This document shows, piece after piece, positions 47,692 through 59,021 of a stretch of DNA of 64,000 bases. A program made the position numbers and the translations under genes. Below the pieces are notes generated by a model, which saw nothing but the letters and a program-made list of their open reading frames with translations, did not search any database and was not told where the DNA came from. The DNA lies in contig NC_092362.1 in assembly GCF_030848805.1 (NCBI RefSeq), positions 4,712,001 to 4,776,000 on the forward strand, read 5' to 3'. The DNA comes from Temnothorax longispinosus (taxonomy: Eukaryota > Arthropoda > Insecta > Hymenoptera > Formicidae). Every line of letters starts with the position of its first letter. Within the stretch, counting starts at the first letter, position 1.

Positions 47692-47886
47692 CTGGTGCTA
47701 TATCTGCATCATATAAAACGTTCTTACTAACATTATAATAGCCAATTTTCACCGCATTCTGCTTGTGCGTTGAGTTTTTCCGATTACGTAATCGATATAT
47801 TTCCATTTGTACTGCTCTTCCAATTCAACACCGAAGCTTATACTTGCAATTGTTAGAATTAATACATTAAATAGTAACGGCGTCAT
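47692..47886 (-). CDS. Yellow/MRJP-like exon 1
   Basis: The start at 47,886 was chosen because it gives a clean signal peptide (MTPLLFNVLILTIASISFG); an in-frame ATG at 47,934 would add 16 residues. It then reads VELEEQYKWKYIDYVIGK. A one-base loss near 47,761-47,767 breaks the frame before NAVKIGYYNVSKNVLYDAD. The donor is GTAGGT after one base of the next codon. Confidence 0.75.
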
Positions 47887-47969
47887 TTTTTTAGTGTAAC
47901 AGATATGCACAGTAGAATGATTGAGTTTCATCAATAGATATATGTCACAAGAGTGAATTCAGTAATAGC

Positions 47970-48009
47970 AACTACAGTGTTTGACAATATTCACTCGAGT
48001 TTATATAAG
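47970..48009 (-). promoter_or_regulatory. TATA-type core promoter of the yellow/MRJP-like gene
   Basis: On the minus strand TTATATAAACTCGAGTG (TATA at 48,001-48,007) lies about 120 bp upstream of the chosen start codon. A TCAAACACT near 47,970 is at a suitable distance for initiation. The corresponding place upstream of the second copy (about 44,840) has lost the clean TATA. Confidence 0.45.
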
Positions 48010-48439
48010 AACTTGCTGTAGGTATAAATAGAAATAATTTTTAGACTCACCCTCGTTATACCGATAGTTAAGAACTGCACACCGTCGTTTAAGGTTAATT
48101 GATCTATCATTATTGATAATGATTATTGTTATGTCTAATGATCAATGTGTTATCTTATCAGTGAGTCTTTGAGAAACTGGGAATAGCGTATTTTCGTATT
48201 ATACATATAATAAATACGCAGTGCATATATAAAAATATAACATCATGAAAAATAAGTATCATTAAATTGTTCAATTTTTGTCTATCACTTTTATTAATTG
48301 TAAAAGTAGTGCAAAATTGTGTGACTCGTTTTATATATATAGTATATATTTTTTTAATAATTAAATGAGAAACTTTGATAATTAAGTAAAATGCCTCTTT
48401 GAGTTTTACAAATACTGTTTAAGTTCAAAGAAATGTATC

Positions 48440-48686
48440 TTTAAATATTGATTTGATTACGATTTACATTAAACTTAGCTTCATTTCTAGTATTAGTAAA
48501 TAATTTTTATTATGAGGAGGAGTAATACCCCCACAACATCAGCGTCTATAATGTATTCCAACATATTATACGAATCAAATGCAAGGGATTTCCAAGGTAA
48601 TGTCTTGGAAAAAATGTAGGGTCTATTTTACACGTCCATCACATCCTGTTATTGCAGATCCTTACATGGCGATGTAGGTAATATGA
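48440..48686 (+). repeat. Old interspersed repeat, copy 2
   Basis: Matches 36,655-36,935 in the same orientation, with shared blocks TAATTTTTATTATGA, GTCTTGGAAAAA and TATTTTACACGTC, and both end near GCGATGTAG / GGCAATGTAG. It lies upstream of the yellow/MRJP-like gene. Confidence 0.5.
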
Positions 48687-48844
48687 AATATCTGGTGATG
48701 GATGCTTAATTTGAAAAATCTAGCATATTTCAAAATTATTATTTCTATGTAAATAATAATTGACTTAGATATATCATAAATATTGCTAAATACAAAATAG
48801 TCAGCATTTTTATTAGCTGCGTTTTAATATAAAATTTTATTGCA

Positions 48845-49500
48845 CTATTTATTATCTTTTTTTGTACGTTTTTCATAATATTTTGTTGCGTAAAAAGAAA
48901 TTACATGTATCAGGTGCGATCGCTCTTTGGTTCCGCGTGGACCGTGGAGTATCTTTGAAGCTGTCGAGAATTCCTTTGTCCTAACGTGGTTGCAAGATGT
49001 AAACCTTGCTCTATGTATTGTATATGCTCTATTTATACTCTGAGTTTCTCGATAACTTCCGGCATGTCGTTGCGCTGGCTGGCGACGACGTGCTGCGGGA
49101 TTCCTCCCGATGACGCGCGCCTGACGATGGTTGCGTCTCCAAGTCTCGAAGTACACGCCAGAACTTTGTTTCGACGGTCGACGGGTCGACCGAGGAGGAG
49201 CCATAACGTCGCGTGTAAGCGAGCCACGGGAGGGCGGGGGGTCGTCAGGATCTAATAACCTTTTGTCGGGTGGCCGGATGGAAACTCGCGCAGTTACACG
49301 ACGTCGACGTCGTGCCGTGTTACCATGTAAATGGACGTCTGAATGTCCTTGGCAGGGATAAACGAGTCTGTAGTCCAACTATATACGTAGTCGACGACAA
49401 GTTCGGTGCCATCGATCCAGCCGGCGAAAGCAGGTCGGATACTTTCTTTGAAACGTCGCCGGGGTAACCGGTGGTTATCTCTCAAATTCGAAGACAACCT
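48845..49500 (-). other. GC-rich island with overlapping long ORFs
   Basis: Several frames are open on both strands, including a 177-codon minus-strand ORF (48,845-49,378) containing RPPDKRLLDPD and a 64-codon frame ending QHVVASQRNDMPEVIEKLRV. On the minus strand 49,294-49,497 reads FAGWIDGTELVVDYVYSW. Multiple open frames follow from CpG richness. One could be a real exon or a transposase remnant, but I recognise no domain. Confidence 0.3.
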
Positions 49501-52500
49501 AACGATTGATATACCCGACCTCTTCGCGAAGTGAACTTTTTCATCCTTACCCGCTTCTCTACTCGCGATCGAGCGGCTTTAGCGCCTCGTTTGTCTCTCT
49601 CACAGAACATGGACATCGCCGACAATCGTAGATATGGAACATAGATTCCGGCTTTCTTAATCATATCGAATAGTCTGTTCGGATTATTTAACACTTAAGA
49701 AAAATATTTATAACTTTGTTAATTTTGAAAATATTATTAAATTCCTTAAAAAAGTTTTTTTCTCTTTTCTAAATTGTTTAAAAGAGAACGAAAAGATCGA
49801 CTAATTACTCTGAAGGAAGGTGATTATTAGATAGAAAGTAATTAGCAGCAGATGTTACTCGAAAGTAACTATGGAGATCTTTGTCGAGTAAAACGATATC
49901 TTCTTCAAATTATAAAATAATTTTCTAGTTATCAAAGAATTAAGTTGCATTTCTTTTATGCCGCTTATTAAATAAATGAATTTATATAAATATTATTAAT
50001 AATTAATTTAATTGTATGTTCTTTCTTATTATTAATTTTAAATATTTATTATATAAAACAAATTAAATATTTTTATAATTATGTATAGTCTTTAATCTTT
50101 ATTATAATATTTTAAATTATGCTTATATGCTATATAATATCTATTCAACTTGTCTATAATATACACACAAGAAAGAAGCGTTTTATGAGAGAAGAACAGA
50201 GGCGAAGATCAAATTCGCGTGATTAAGTTATTCGTGTATACGTGGCATGCACCAGCGCGCAAGAACGTTGGGCGGGCAATGTGCACGTGAGACGATAAGC
50301 GTACCCAATTAACGATTCAAATCAACCATGAACAATTGGCCCGGGACTGAAATTTACTCGCCGAGTTCTAACGGCGCGTTGCGGGATATGAAGAGATTAG
50401 CACGAGATGATCTGCCAGGATACTTGAAAACTGTAGATCGACTCGTGGAAGAAGATTAGAAACAATCTAACACAACTTCAATAACATTCTTACATCACGA
50501 TAAACCGCAATCTATTAAAGAGATGTTAAATTGTCAGATACATAAATAACTACAGTTGATGTATTCTCTCTGCAGAATATTTCTCGTTACTCATATTTTT
50601 AATTTATCCTTTTTTTTTCTTCAAGTAAAAGTATTTTTGAATTCCTTAAATAGTCGTCCATACTATATTTTTATTCTCTTTAGAAATAAAGTTAAACTAC
50701 TCAAAATATTCAGTTACGATGATCTTTTTTATATTACTTGTTAGATGAACTCTCGCCCCACATTTCACGTTTCCTTTAATATATATATAGTGATTCAAGT
50801 AAGTTATGTAAGCTATGTAAGCTTCATTTTGTAATATTCTCATCCTTCTTCGAGATAAGAAAATCTTAGGAAATAAATGGGAAATTGCTTGCGAATTTAT
50901 TGACGCCGATGCATCATTTGAATGGTTTCGAGGCTTTGTTTTCCAATCGCGCCACGTCCTCCAGATAATAATTTCGCGAAGTCGACGTTTCAATCCGACA
51001 ATCCCGAAATTGCGCTTAGATCTTTCGTTGACACATACGATGGATACGTTATGTGAAACATGACGTTTAATGGAAATAGATCGTGTGTGTACATGTCTGT
51101 GTGAACGATCGATTCCGTCGAAATGTTAATGTAACTGGCTACTTCGACATTGAAGTAGAATGGCGTATCTACCTGATCTTGATAGATATGTACATTTTAC
51201 TTACGCTCTTTTCGTTATACCTCCATTACACTTTGTTATATTTTCTCAAACATAAAATAACATTAATTGTTTTATTAAGTAAATTAACCGCTCAATTTTA
51301 TTTTAAAAACTATATGTATATACTATAAAACTATATACATATATTTTTTATAAAGTTTATAATAGTTTATTTTATTCTTTTTACTATTGGATGACTTACA
51401 CGGATCTCTTTTTGTAAAATAAATTAAATTCATTAAAATTGTTGAATATAAATCAAGTAATTTTAATGATAAATTAATTATAAAAATTCAGTTCTCTTTA
51501 TTGTTTTGGGATATTATGCACAGAATCTTTTAAGGTTTCTATAGAGTGTAGAGATATCTTCTCTCGACAACTTCATGGCTTGATTCCGCCGCAAGCACCG
51601 TTTGTGGAGAGGCAAACATCTCGATCCGGCCACTAAATCGTCATAAGCGCATTGCGCGCAATCTCAATCTCCCAGTTATAGTACTCTCTCGCATTGGATT
51701 ACCGACTCTACGGAATACGTAAGCGAGCTCGTGTCACCAATGTAGCTTTACATGATAGTTTTGCGCTCGAGCAGGAAGGATACGGAGAGTGATGAATAGA
51801 AGCGCGGCCTCCCGTAGCCAACGGAATCACTTCCGGATAATCCAGCGCACTTGATTGGACGCCCCCACTCCGCAGATTGATTGTTATACAAGTAGTGTTA
51901 TTGAAAGCGTGATGAAAATTTAATGGGAAATAGATCGTCGGAAATATTAGTCTTGCGAGCGAGTGCGACACTCCGTGGCGCGAATTTTCATTCGGTTTAG
52001 CTCGCACTTGAAATTACAAAGTCAATTACGAGGATGAGGCTCGCTAAAAATTTTTGTACAACGTTTTTTTAAATAATTTTAATGAAATGTAACGAATTGT
52101 GTATTCGTTAAATAGTCCACGTTTAATCTCACACGAGTCTTCGCTTCTTTGAATGTGTTAACTCGCTGGGTTAAGCTACTGGAAGGCAGTATACAGGAAG
52201 AGGAAATGCGAACTATTTTATTTACTTGTTCACGATGTACTGTTACGATTTAAAGCGATAAAGGCTCACGGAAGCGAAACGATACGAGGCTGTGGAGAAG
52301 TGGTGCGAAACAGGACGACGAGGCGGACTGGAGCCGCGGATCGAGCCGTGTGTAGGAGTACGGGCTCTTAAATGGGCTGGGTATAACGGCGTGAGAAATG
52401 ATACTGTTTTGACAGTCGTCCGTTACGCCTGCTATTGCCCGTGTCGATATTAATTTCGATATATCGTATATATACCCCTCTATTTTCCGTCCTAGATTTT

Positions 52501-53334
52501 AGTCCTACACAGCAACGCTAATGGTTCCGTTAATCATACATGTGTACGTTCTTTTTTTGCCTCCTGGCGTGGCGTGAACGATGTTCCAGTAAATTAATCT
52601 TTATATGTCTCTGTCTGCACATTATGTGTAATGTAATCGCAAAAACCATTTATTATCAGCACTAATTACCTTCTATAACTCTTACTTAAATCTTGATTAA
52701 TGTCATCAAGGTATGAGTTTTTCAGTAGTTTGGCATACTTATAACGCGGATATTTGATAAATAATTATAATATATATTTGTAATGTTCAATAGCAGGGGA
52801 AACGTTATTTTATACTAAAATTATTTCATTTCAGATGAATTGGTCATAATAAATTAACAGTATCTGTTCATAATACAATCGAGGTCAAACGCGAGCTTAA
52901 ACGGGCCTAAGCATAGATTTAACAGCCCTATATATCTCATATCTGAATCGATTCATTGGAAATGTATTGTTGATCCATTGATGTATTGGTATATGACTAT
53001 CTAAATTGATTAGGCAGCTGCAATATAAAAGATACAAGTGATCTGTATCGATTTTATGTAAATGAAATACTCTTTGACTCATCTATGACTTAATTTTTAA
53101 TTTTTATTTCTGTTTTTTTCGGAATACCTGTATTTTTGTTGACTTGAAAAAAATTAATTAAAACTTATAAAATTATACACATTTATAATAATTATTTAAT
53201 TTAAAATAATTAAATATGAATGTACAATGTAACATAAATTTATATCGCTGATTTCAGCATGCTTATTACATTTATCTTTGAAGGGGAGGGAGGCAGTAGC
53301 CTGCAGCATCCAATTTTCAGAAATGGGCGCTAAG
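49501..53334. other. No gene recognised
   Basis: AT-rich with a GC-richer patch near 51.6-52.4 kb. A run of GTTATGTAAGC-like direct repeats is at about 50,800-50,825. No exon is supported. Confidence 0.4.
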
Positions 53335-53365
53335 GCTAAGAAAAAATTGGGAACCATTGCTTTAA
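53280..53365 (-). repeat. Possible hAT-type transposon end
   Basis: Read on the minus strand it begins CAATGGTTCCCAATTTTTTC followed by TTAGCCTTAGCGCCC. The CARTGGTTCCCAA form resembles terminal repeats of many hAT elements. No matching opposite end or transposase was found nearby, so it would be a solo remnant. Confidence 0.3.
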
Positions 53366-55782
53366 AGATAATAAAGATCTTCATATAATTTCCTGTTTAA
53401 TATTTCGTTAGATAGATTGATGTATAAGCTACTTATAAAATAAGTTACATTTGTAATAATATAGTAATAATAATCGACGTTTGCAGTGATAGATAGCTGT
53501 CAAGGTTTCGATTTAAAACGTTCAATTTGAATCAGATACGCCCCGTTTTACGACTTGAATCGATCTACTTTCATCGCTACTTTCGTGAGTCGATTTCATC
53601 CTTGTCCATTTATCTCCATCATATCACTTATGTATTTATTTATTTATAGCCTATATCAGTAATTCCGCAAGCGTAGAGAATGAGATATAGGGACACGTAA
53701 ACGTTCGTCTATGAAACGGGTACTGGTGCGGTATATACGAGGAAGCTCTATATCGGTTTAGTGCGGCCAGGTTATAAACTATTCTCCGTGATATTGCTTC
53801 TCTATGCCCTGTTTAGGTTCACCTACTCGTTATAAATCGTTGTTTCTATACTTGCGTCTGGTTTTAAGTTTTGTCCATTTTAATCCAATAGCGCAATTAT
53901 GTACCGTGTTATGCTAAATATGGTATTACCGTAACTGCGAGAGAGATGAATATTAAAACAAAATTCGCGTGGGTATAATGTACTGCAATATAAGAATTAA
54001 AATGTTAATAGCATTCTACCATTAAGAGGGTAACAACAAGAGAGTTCTTGCAAAATTATTAATTCGCAAGAACATTTGAGCACCGTTATAACGTTCAAAG
54101 GCTTTACATTTATATCTGTATCTTGATATTTAACTAAAGCACTAGACTTTCCACAAGTAATATTATAATACTTGTTAAAGTAATATTATAATAATTGTTA
54201 AAATATGTAAATTAATCACATTATACAAATACCTATGTACGTGATACTGGTTGTATCAATTTTTTTACAACTCACACGCTTGCTGCTGCGAGAGAAAAAT
54301 CCATTGTGTATCACGGCTTTAAAAGGCCAAATTATATTTAAGACAATTAAGCGACGTTGAAGATCAGGGACGGATAGATTACATTTTATAGGATACCAAA
54401 AGAGAAGTGAAATGATTTCAACAGTCTCATAAGGGAACTTATGCAAACGCGACGCTGTGCGCCGTTCTCCATTCGGGTTAATGAAGTGGAAGTCTTGGGA
54501 GCTAAAGTTTCTTCGCTAACGGCCTAAATCAGCTCGCGATCATATCGCGATGAATTTTCCCGTCGTACAATATCCCGCTCTTGCCCATATCGCCGAATTG
54601 AGATGCGCCACTCCTCTACAAACTGTATCTTCGTTACGATAAATCGCGCGACTCTCCGGCGATGGAAACGAAACGTTAACTCGAACGGTTAACTATCACG
54701 GCTTATCGCAGGTGCGTGAGTATGCACCCGCACTCCTGTCACACACCTCGGATCGTGTGTGTCCCCCTCGTCCCGCGTACATTTACCCAGAGGGTGTTAG
54801 GAACGGGTTTTAATGGAAAAAGCGTATCTGCACAACAGGCGTCTACGACGAGCAGTCCCGACATAGTTTCCCTATCCTTTTTATTTCCCTCCCCACGTTC
54901 CGGACCATCTAAACCGAGCTATAAAACGCTGCCCGTCCCATTCTACCTCTCGCCTCTTCCCTTTCCGACCCCTTTCGCTCTTTTCCAACCGATTCTCGTG
55001 CACGTCCACGTTCTCTCTATCTCACTCCACCCTTCCCTTCACCGCTTTTTCCCTCGGCCGTACATCTCTAGTACAAACGTGCCGTTTTACAGTGACGTTA
55101 GTACCCTCCTCTCTGTTTAACTCTTCGCGCACCATCCGCGCACCAACGCCTTTCATCTCTTTCCTTCTCTCGGTGTCCTTAGCCTCGACTGTTTCACACG
55201 GGAGCCGTAAAGTCCGAAGCGCAAATAGCGAGATATCCGAAGCATGTACGCGAAACGGGGGGGCCTCCTGGTGGCGTGCTTTCTCCGCTGAACTGATATT
55301 CGTAGTTAACCGCGAAACTGGGACAGGCGTTTCTCATTCTTCACCGGCTGCGCTGCAAAGCGATAAAATCGTCTGAATAAAAAAGATTACGATCGCGAGC
55401 GTATGCGTATTATCGTCCTGATCGAGCATTTCCGACATTGCTATCTCCACTGGAATTGAAGTTTTTTTTTGCGCCAGTCCGGGAGGAGGAAGCGGACGAT
55501 GAAATGGGGGAATCACGCGGTGGAACGCAAATTGTCGACGGTGTCTCTGCACTTGCGCGAAAATCGACTCATTGTGTTAGAATCCGCTTTGTCAGAAAGT
55601 GGAAAAAACCGAGAAAGCTCAGAACATTTTTTATTAGAAAAATGACTAGCAAAATGAAATTATATCAGATTTACGCCAGTAGAATATATTTATAATTTAA
55701 TAGCATTTTTAGAAGATTCATGTTTAATAAATAGTAAATAAACATGTTTTCATTATTATTTAATTTTATTATAATAAATATC

Positions 55783-55820
<38 letters not shown>
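55783..55820. repeat. (TTA)n microsatellite
   Basis: About twelve TTA units. Confidence 0.95.
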
Positions 55821-57221
55821 GTATGTTGTCGTTATAAGATATTTCATAATCAATTATTTCATTACACATTATATTAAAAGGCAAATTGCGTTTGCTTGTT
55901 AGCTAAATAGATTTATTTATCTTTTTATCGATTTATTTATCGACGAGAAAGATTTATCTTCTTGTAGCTAATGTTAATTTTCATGAAGTTAATTTCATTA
56001 ATTTTCTCTTGTATAAATTATGTGGAATTTCGAAGAGCTGCCTGAGGATAAGATTATTGGTATGACGTGTTAATGAGCCGATAAGTCGAGTAATCGAGCA
56101 GTGGTATCGTGATCAAGCTAATTACGATAAAATAATATTATAATATTATTACGGTAAATAATTATATCAAGTGCAGATTGGAACATTGAAGAATTAATTA
56201 CTCGTTAAACACAATCACCCGTAACCTTCTAATAAAATACATTTATAATGATATGTATTCTTTATGTTTGGCAAACAATTAAAAAATGTGATCATATTTA
56301 AAAAAATTAATAAGTGTACGCGTGTGTGTGTAATTTCATGTTTGTTAAATCTTATTCTCATAATCGTTACTATTATAACGACATAATTTTTCTTCTGACA
56401 AGTAGCGATAATTTTTTCTGTATCGTACAAGTGTCGTAAAACAGTTAACGTAAGGGCTACTTTAACTCAATTAATAGCACGTCACGTTTAATACCTTAGT
56501 TTCCTGTCTTGTCGTGCGCCGTGTATATAGCGATTGCCTAAAGGCACGTGCCACTCCATGTTTGCTTTGTCTTGCTTGTCATAGTTAGCTGGTTGTGTAA
56601 CAATTTTCGCGGTTGTATTTCGTGTTACATTCATGCACACATTCGGAGCTTGTCGTCTTTGTGGCGCATTCGGCGGATCGCCGGGTTCTCGCTTGTGTGC
56701 CTGAAATGTAGCATTTTACCGCGAAATCCGCAACGTGGCGTCTCGCGAGCTCGTTTCTTAGATGTTTCTCTGTGAAGAAATGTCTATCACTTTAGTTTAC
56801 TTTGAAACGTTGAAACACGACATACCGGGAGCTCCAGGAGCGGACGCTCGTTAACTGTAAAGGGATACCGCGTTACGTTTTGTTGAATCGAGCGTCTACA
56901 AGTGGATGAGTGCGGAGTGATTGATCGCAGCCGATTTGGATGTCTCTCACAAATTGGGAGAGAAATTGAGGGTGCTTGCGAAATGTAAAGCAACGAGATG
57001 GGGGTAGGTAAACTGGAGTAATAATGAATACTGAGAAGATGTAGAACGACGGGAGAAATTAGATTATGTAACAAAATAGAGAATGATTGATATTATAAAA
57101 TAGTATTTTGTGCTTTTAATATTCTATAAGCTTTCAATATCAATAGTTGTTGATATAACACATCAATTTAATATCTTACATTTTAATCCACAAGAATGCA
57201 AAAAGTAATCATTTTTATAAA

Positions 57222-57330
57222 AGTTATATAAATAAATATTATGTACGTTATGTAAGTTATATAAATTATATAAATTATATAAATTATATAAATTATGTAA
57301 GTTATATAAATAAATATTATTACGTTATGT
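57222..57330. repeat. 9-bp tandem array between direct repeats
   Basis: TTATATAAA repeats about five times (57,255-57,298). The array is flanked by copies of AGTTATATAAATAAATATTA and a following ACGTTATG at 57,222 and 57,300, so the whole block is a compound AT-rich satellite. Confidence 0.8.
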
Positions 57331-58899
57331 GTGTGTGGAATAAAAAACAATAAATTAATTTTACATACATTTACACATTTCGAAATTTTAGTATTCGTAT
57401 GTTGGTACATAGTCACTTTTTACAACAGTGCTCATAACATTTTAAATATACAATTGCAGCATTCGATGCTTACGTTTTTTTCTTTCTTTTTGATAAAGAG
57501 CAGTGCAACAAGCGCTGAAATTTTCTGCGCAACGGGAACTTTTTAGGAAGATGTGCCACCAGTGGCCAGTTACCCTTAATTTGGAGCAACGCCAGTGCGC
57601 GGTTATTAAAAGTTGGCGGACTATACTGTGGCAATTAAATATTCAATTTCCATAATCTTACAGTCCAATACCGATTTCACTGGCGGAAACAGTTGGAAAA
57701 TAGCAACGATTATAGTCAGTCGTATATAAAATGCGCTTTGTTTTCAACGTAGTAATACGAAGGAAAAGAACTAATCAAATAAAATTTCCTGACAAACGCT
57801 AAGGGTTAAAAAGAGAGAAAAATGCGTATTTTTTGTCGCGAAGTATTAAAAGTTGTCTCAATGCATTTATTTACCATCTATGCCGCGTTTCTCTTTCTTA
57901 TTTATCGGTAATGTTGATTTATCTCAACCACCTTTGAAAAATCAATAATGACAAACCTTTTGAACAAAAGTTACTTTAAAGCAAGTAATAAGCTACCTTT
58001 TAAAGGCAAAAATAAACTGTAAAGGAATTGCTAAACGTACTTTGTATTCAATATGCTGTTTGTGAACACTTCTCTCGGAACGATCTCAATTAGCAATTAG
58101 CGATCTCAGTATGACGGGTATTTCGTATCATCTAAATTTTTCTCGCATCAAAAGAAGATGCTTTACTCGGAGTTTTATTATATATTCCCGTGTGATACCG
58201 TTTATATCTCTTATTCCATGAGAATCTTTGCGATTTAATTGCACCAGCATTTCCAAGAAACTTTATACCTCGCTTTTCCGTTTGTTCCATTGTGTACTAA
58301 TGAATTAGCGGAGAAATAATATTCCAAAAAATAATAAATCTCCTTGTTTATACAAAGCTTTGTGAATATTATACCGCGTTTCAGTGCGCCTTTAATAATA
58401 TTAATTAACATCTTGGAAATTATTAAATTAAATTCTCTCTTCTACGTGCTGACTGCGCGGCACACGTTTCTTTACGACAATATCCTTCCTTATCAAAATG
58501 CTTAACGAGTCCATTACAAAATACTTTCAAAGCGTGCGCGTTTAGCAGTCAAATTTCTCTATAAGAGATTTTTTATTTATAGGAGATCTTTTTACATTTT
58601 ATATTGTTTTATTACTTTTTTCATCTTTTTGATGAAAAATGACTCGCGCAATTAATAGTACAACTCGGTTGTTTTATTTGGCGGAAGAACGAAGAGAATT
58701 GACCGTTGGATCGCAACGTTGTGAAGTCCTTTGGTGAATGCGGGCATTCTGAACGATGTTAATGCTTCCAATTGTACAAAGAACCGACTTTTCATGCATT
58801 CGATTGTTACATAGCGTATGAGCACAAACGGTTAAAGGAAAAAAAACGTTGTGGCGCCAACTATGACGTGAATACGTGAATAATGCGTTGGAAGCTTAC

Positions 58900-59021
58900 C
58901 TGGAGTGTGATGTCCGCGTTTGCTTTTCCCCGGCCTTAATTCGCTATCCTGTGTTTTTCGAATACGGTTGCCCTGGCGAAATGGTGTCGGAGATGCCGCT
59001 TGACGGAGTTCCTTGAAGCAC
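58900..59021 (-). CDS. Candidate internal exon, 40 residues, unknown product
   Basis: A 122-nt minus-strand segment lies between an AG acceptor (AGTAACTAAG, weak pyrimidine tract) and a GTAAGC donor (58,894-58,899). It reads CFKELRQAASPTPFRQGN, then RIRKTQDSELRPGKSKRG and HHTP, a basic, Pro/Ser-containing sequence with coding-like composition. No domain is recognised. Nothing else in the window clearly joins to it; the isolated exon at 41.9 kb is on the same strand but looks like a first exon. Confidence 0.3.

Larger units (their letters stand above)
45224..47886 (-). pseudogene. Yellow / major royal jelly protein family gene, six exons, three apparent frameshifts
   Basis: Six minus-strand exons (47,692-47,886; 46,792-46,970; 46,490-46,698; 46,159-46,321; 45,645-45,854; 45,224-45,499) join in compatible phases into about 410 codons, a normal length for the family. 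Motifs in order are a signal peptide, QYKWKYIDY, RGVPASL, SPYPDWTW, ITSVYRIS, RLFVLDCGAVGEEKICPP, KLLIFNLEND, GYGLVIYNK, MGTLSGQTGPIASAQHALFF, EKLQFLSGMK and EKTNFRIL. Known members are secreted proteins: yellow proteins act in cuticle pigmentation and MRJPs in food-jelly and other roles. Exons 1, 3 and 5 each need a one-base length correction, all in short A or T runs, and every corrected exon length restores the right phase. Exon 4 may also lack a segment between GQSF and YSKDSSRSL. It could be a recent pseudogene or an intact gene with consensus indel errors. Confidence 0.8.
53366..58899. other. No gene recognised; pyrimidine-rich tract at 54.85-55.2 kb
   Basis: The stretch at 54,850-55,200 is C/T-rich on the plus strand and gives overlapping Ser/Pro/Leu/Phe-rich ORFs (for example 134 codons at 54,716-55,120) that I judge non-coding. 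The rest is mostly AT-rich. Confidence 0.35.
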
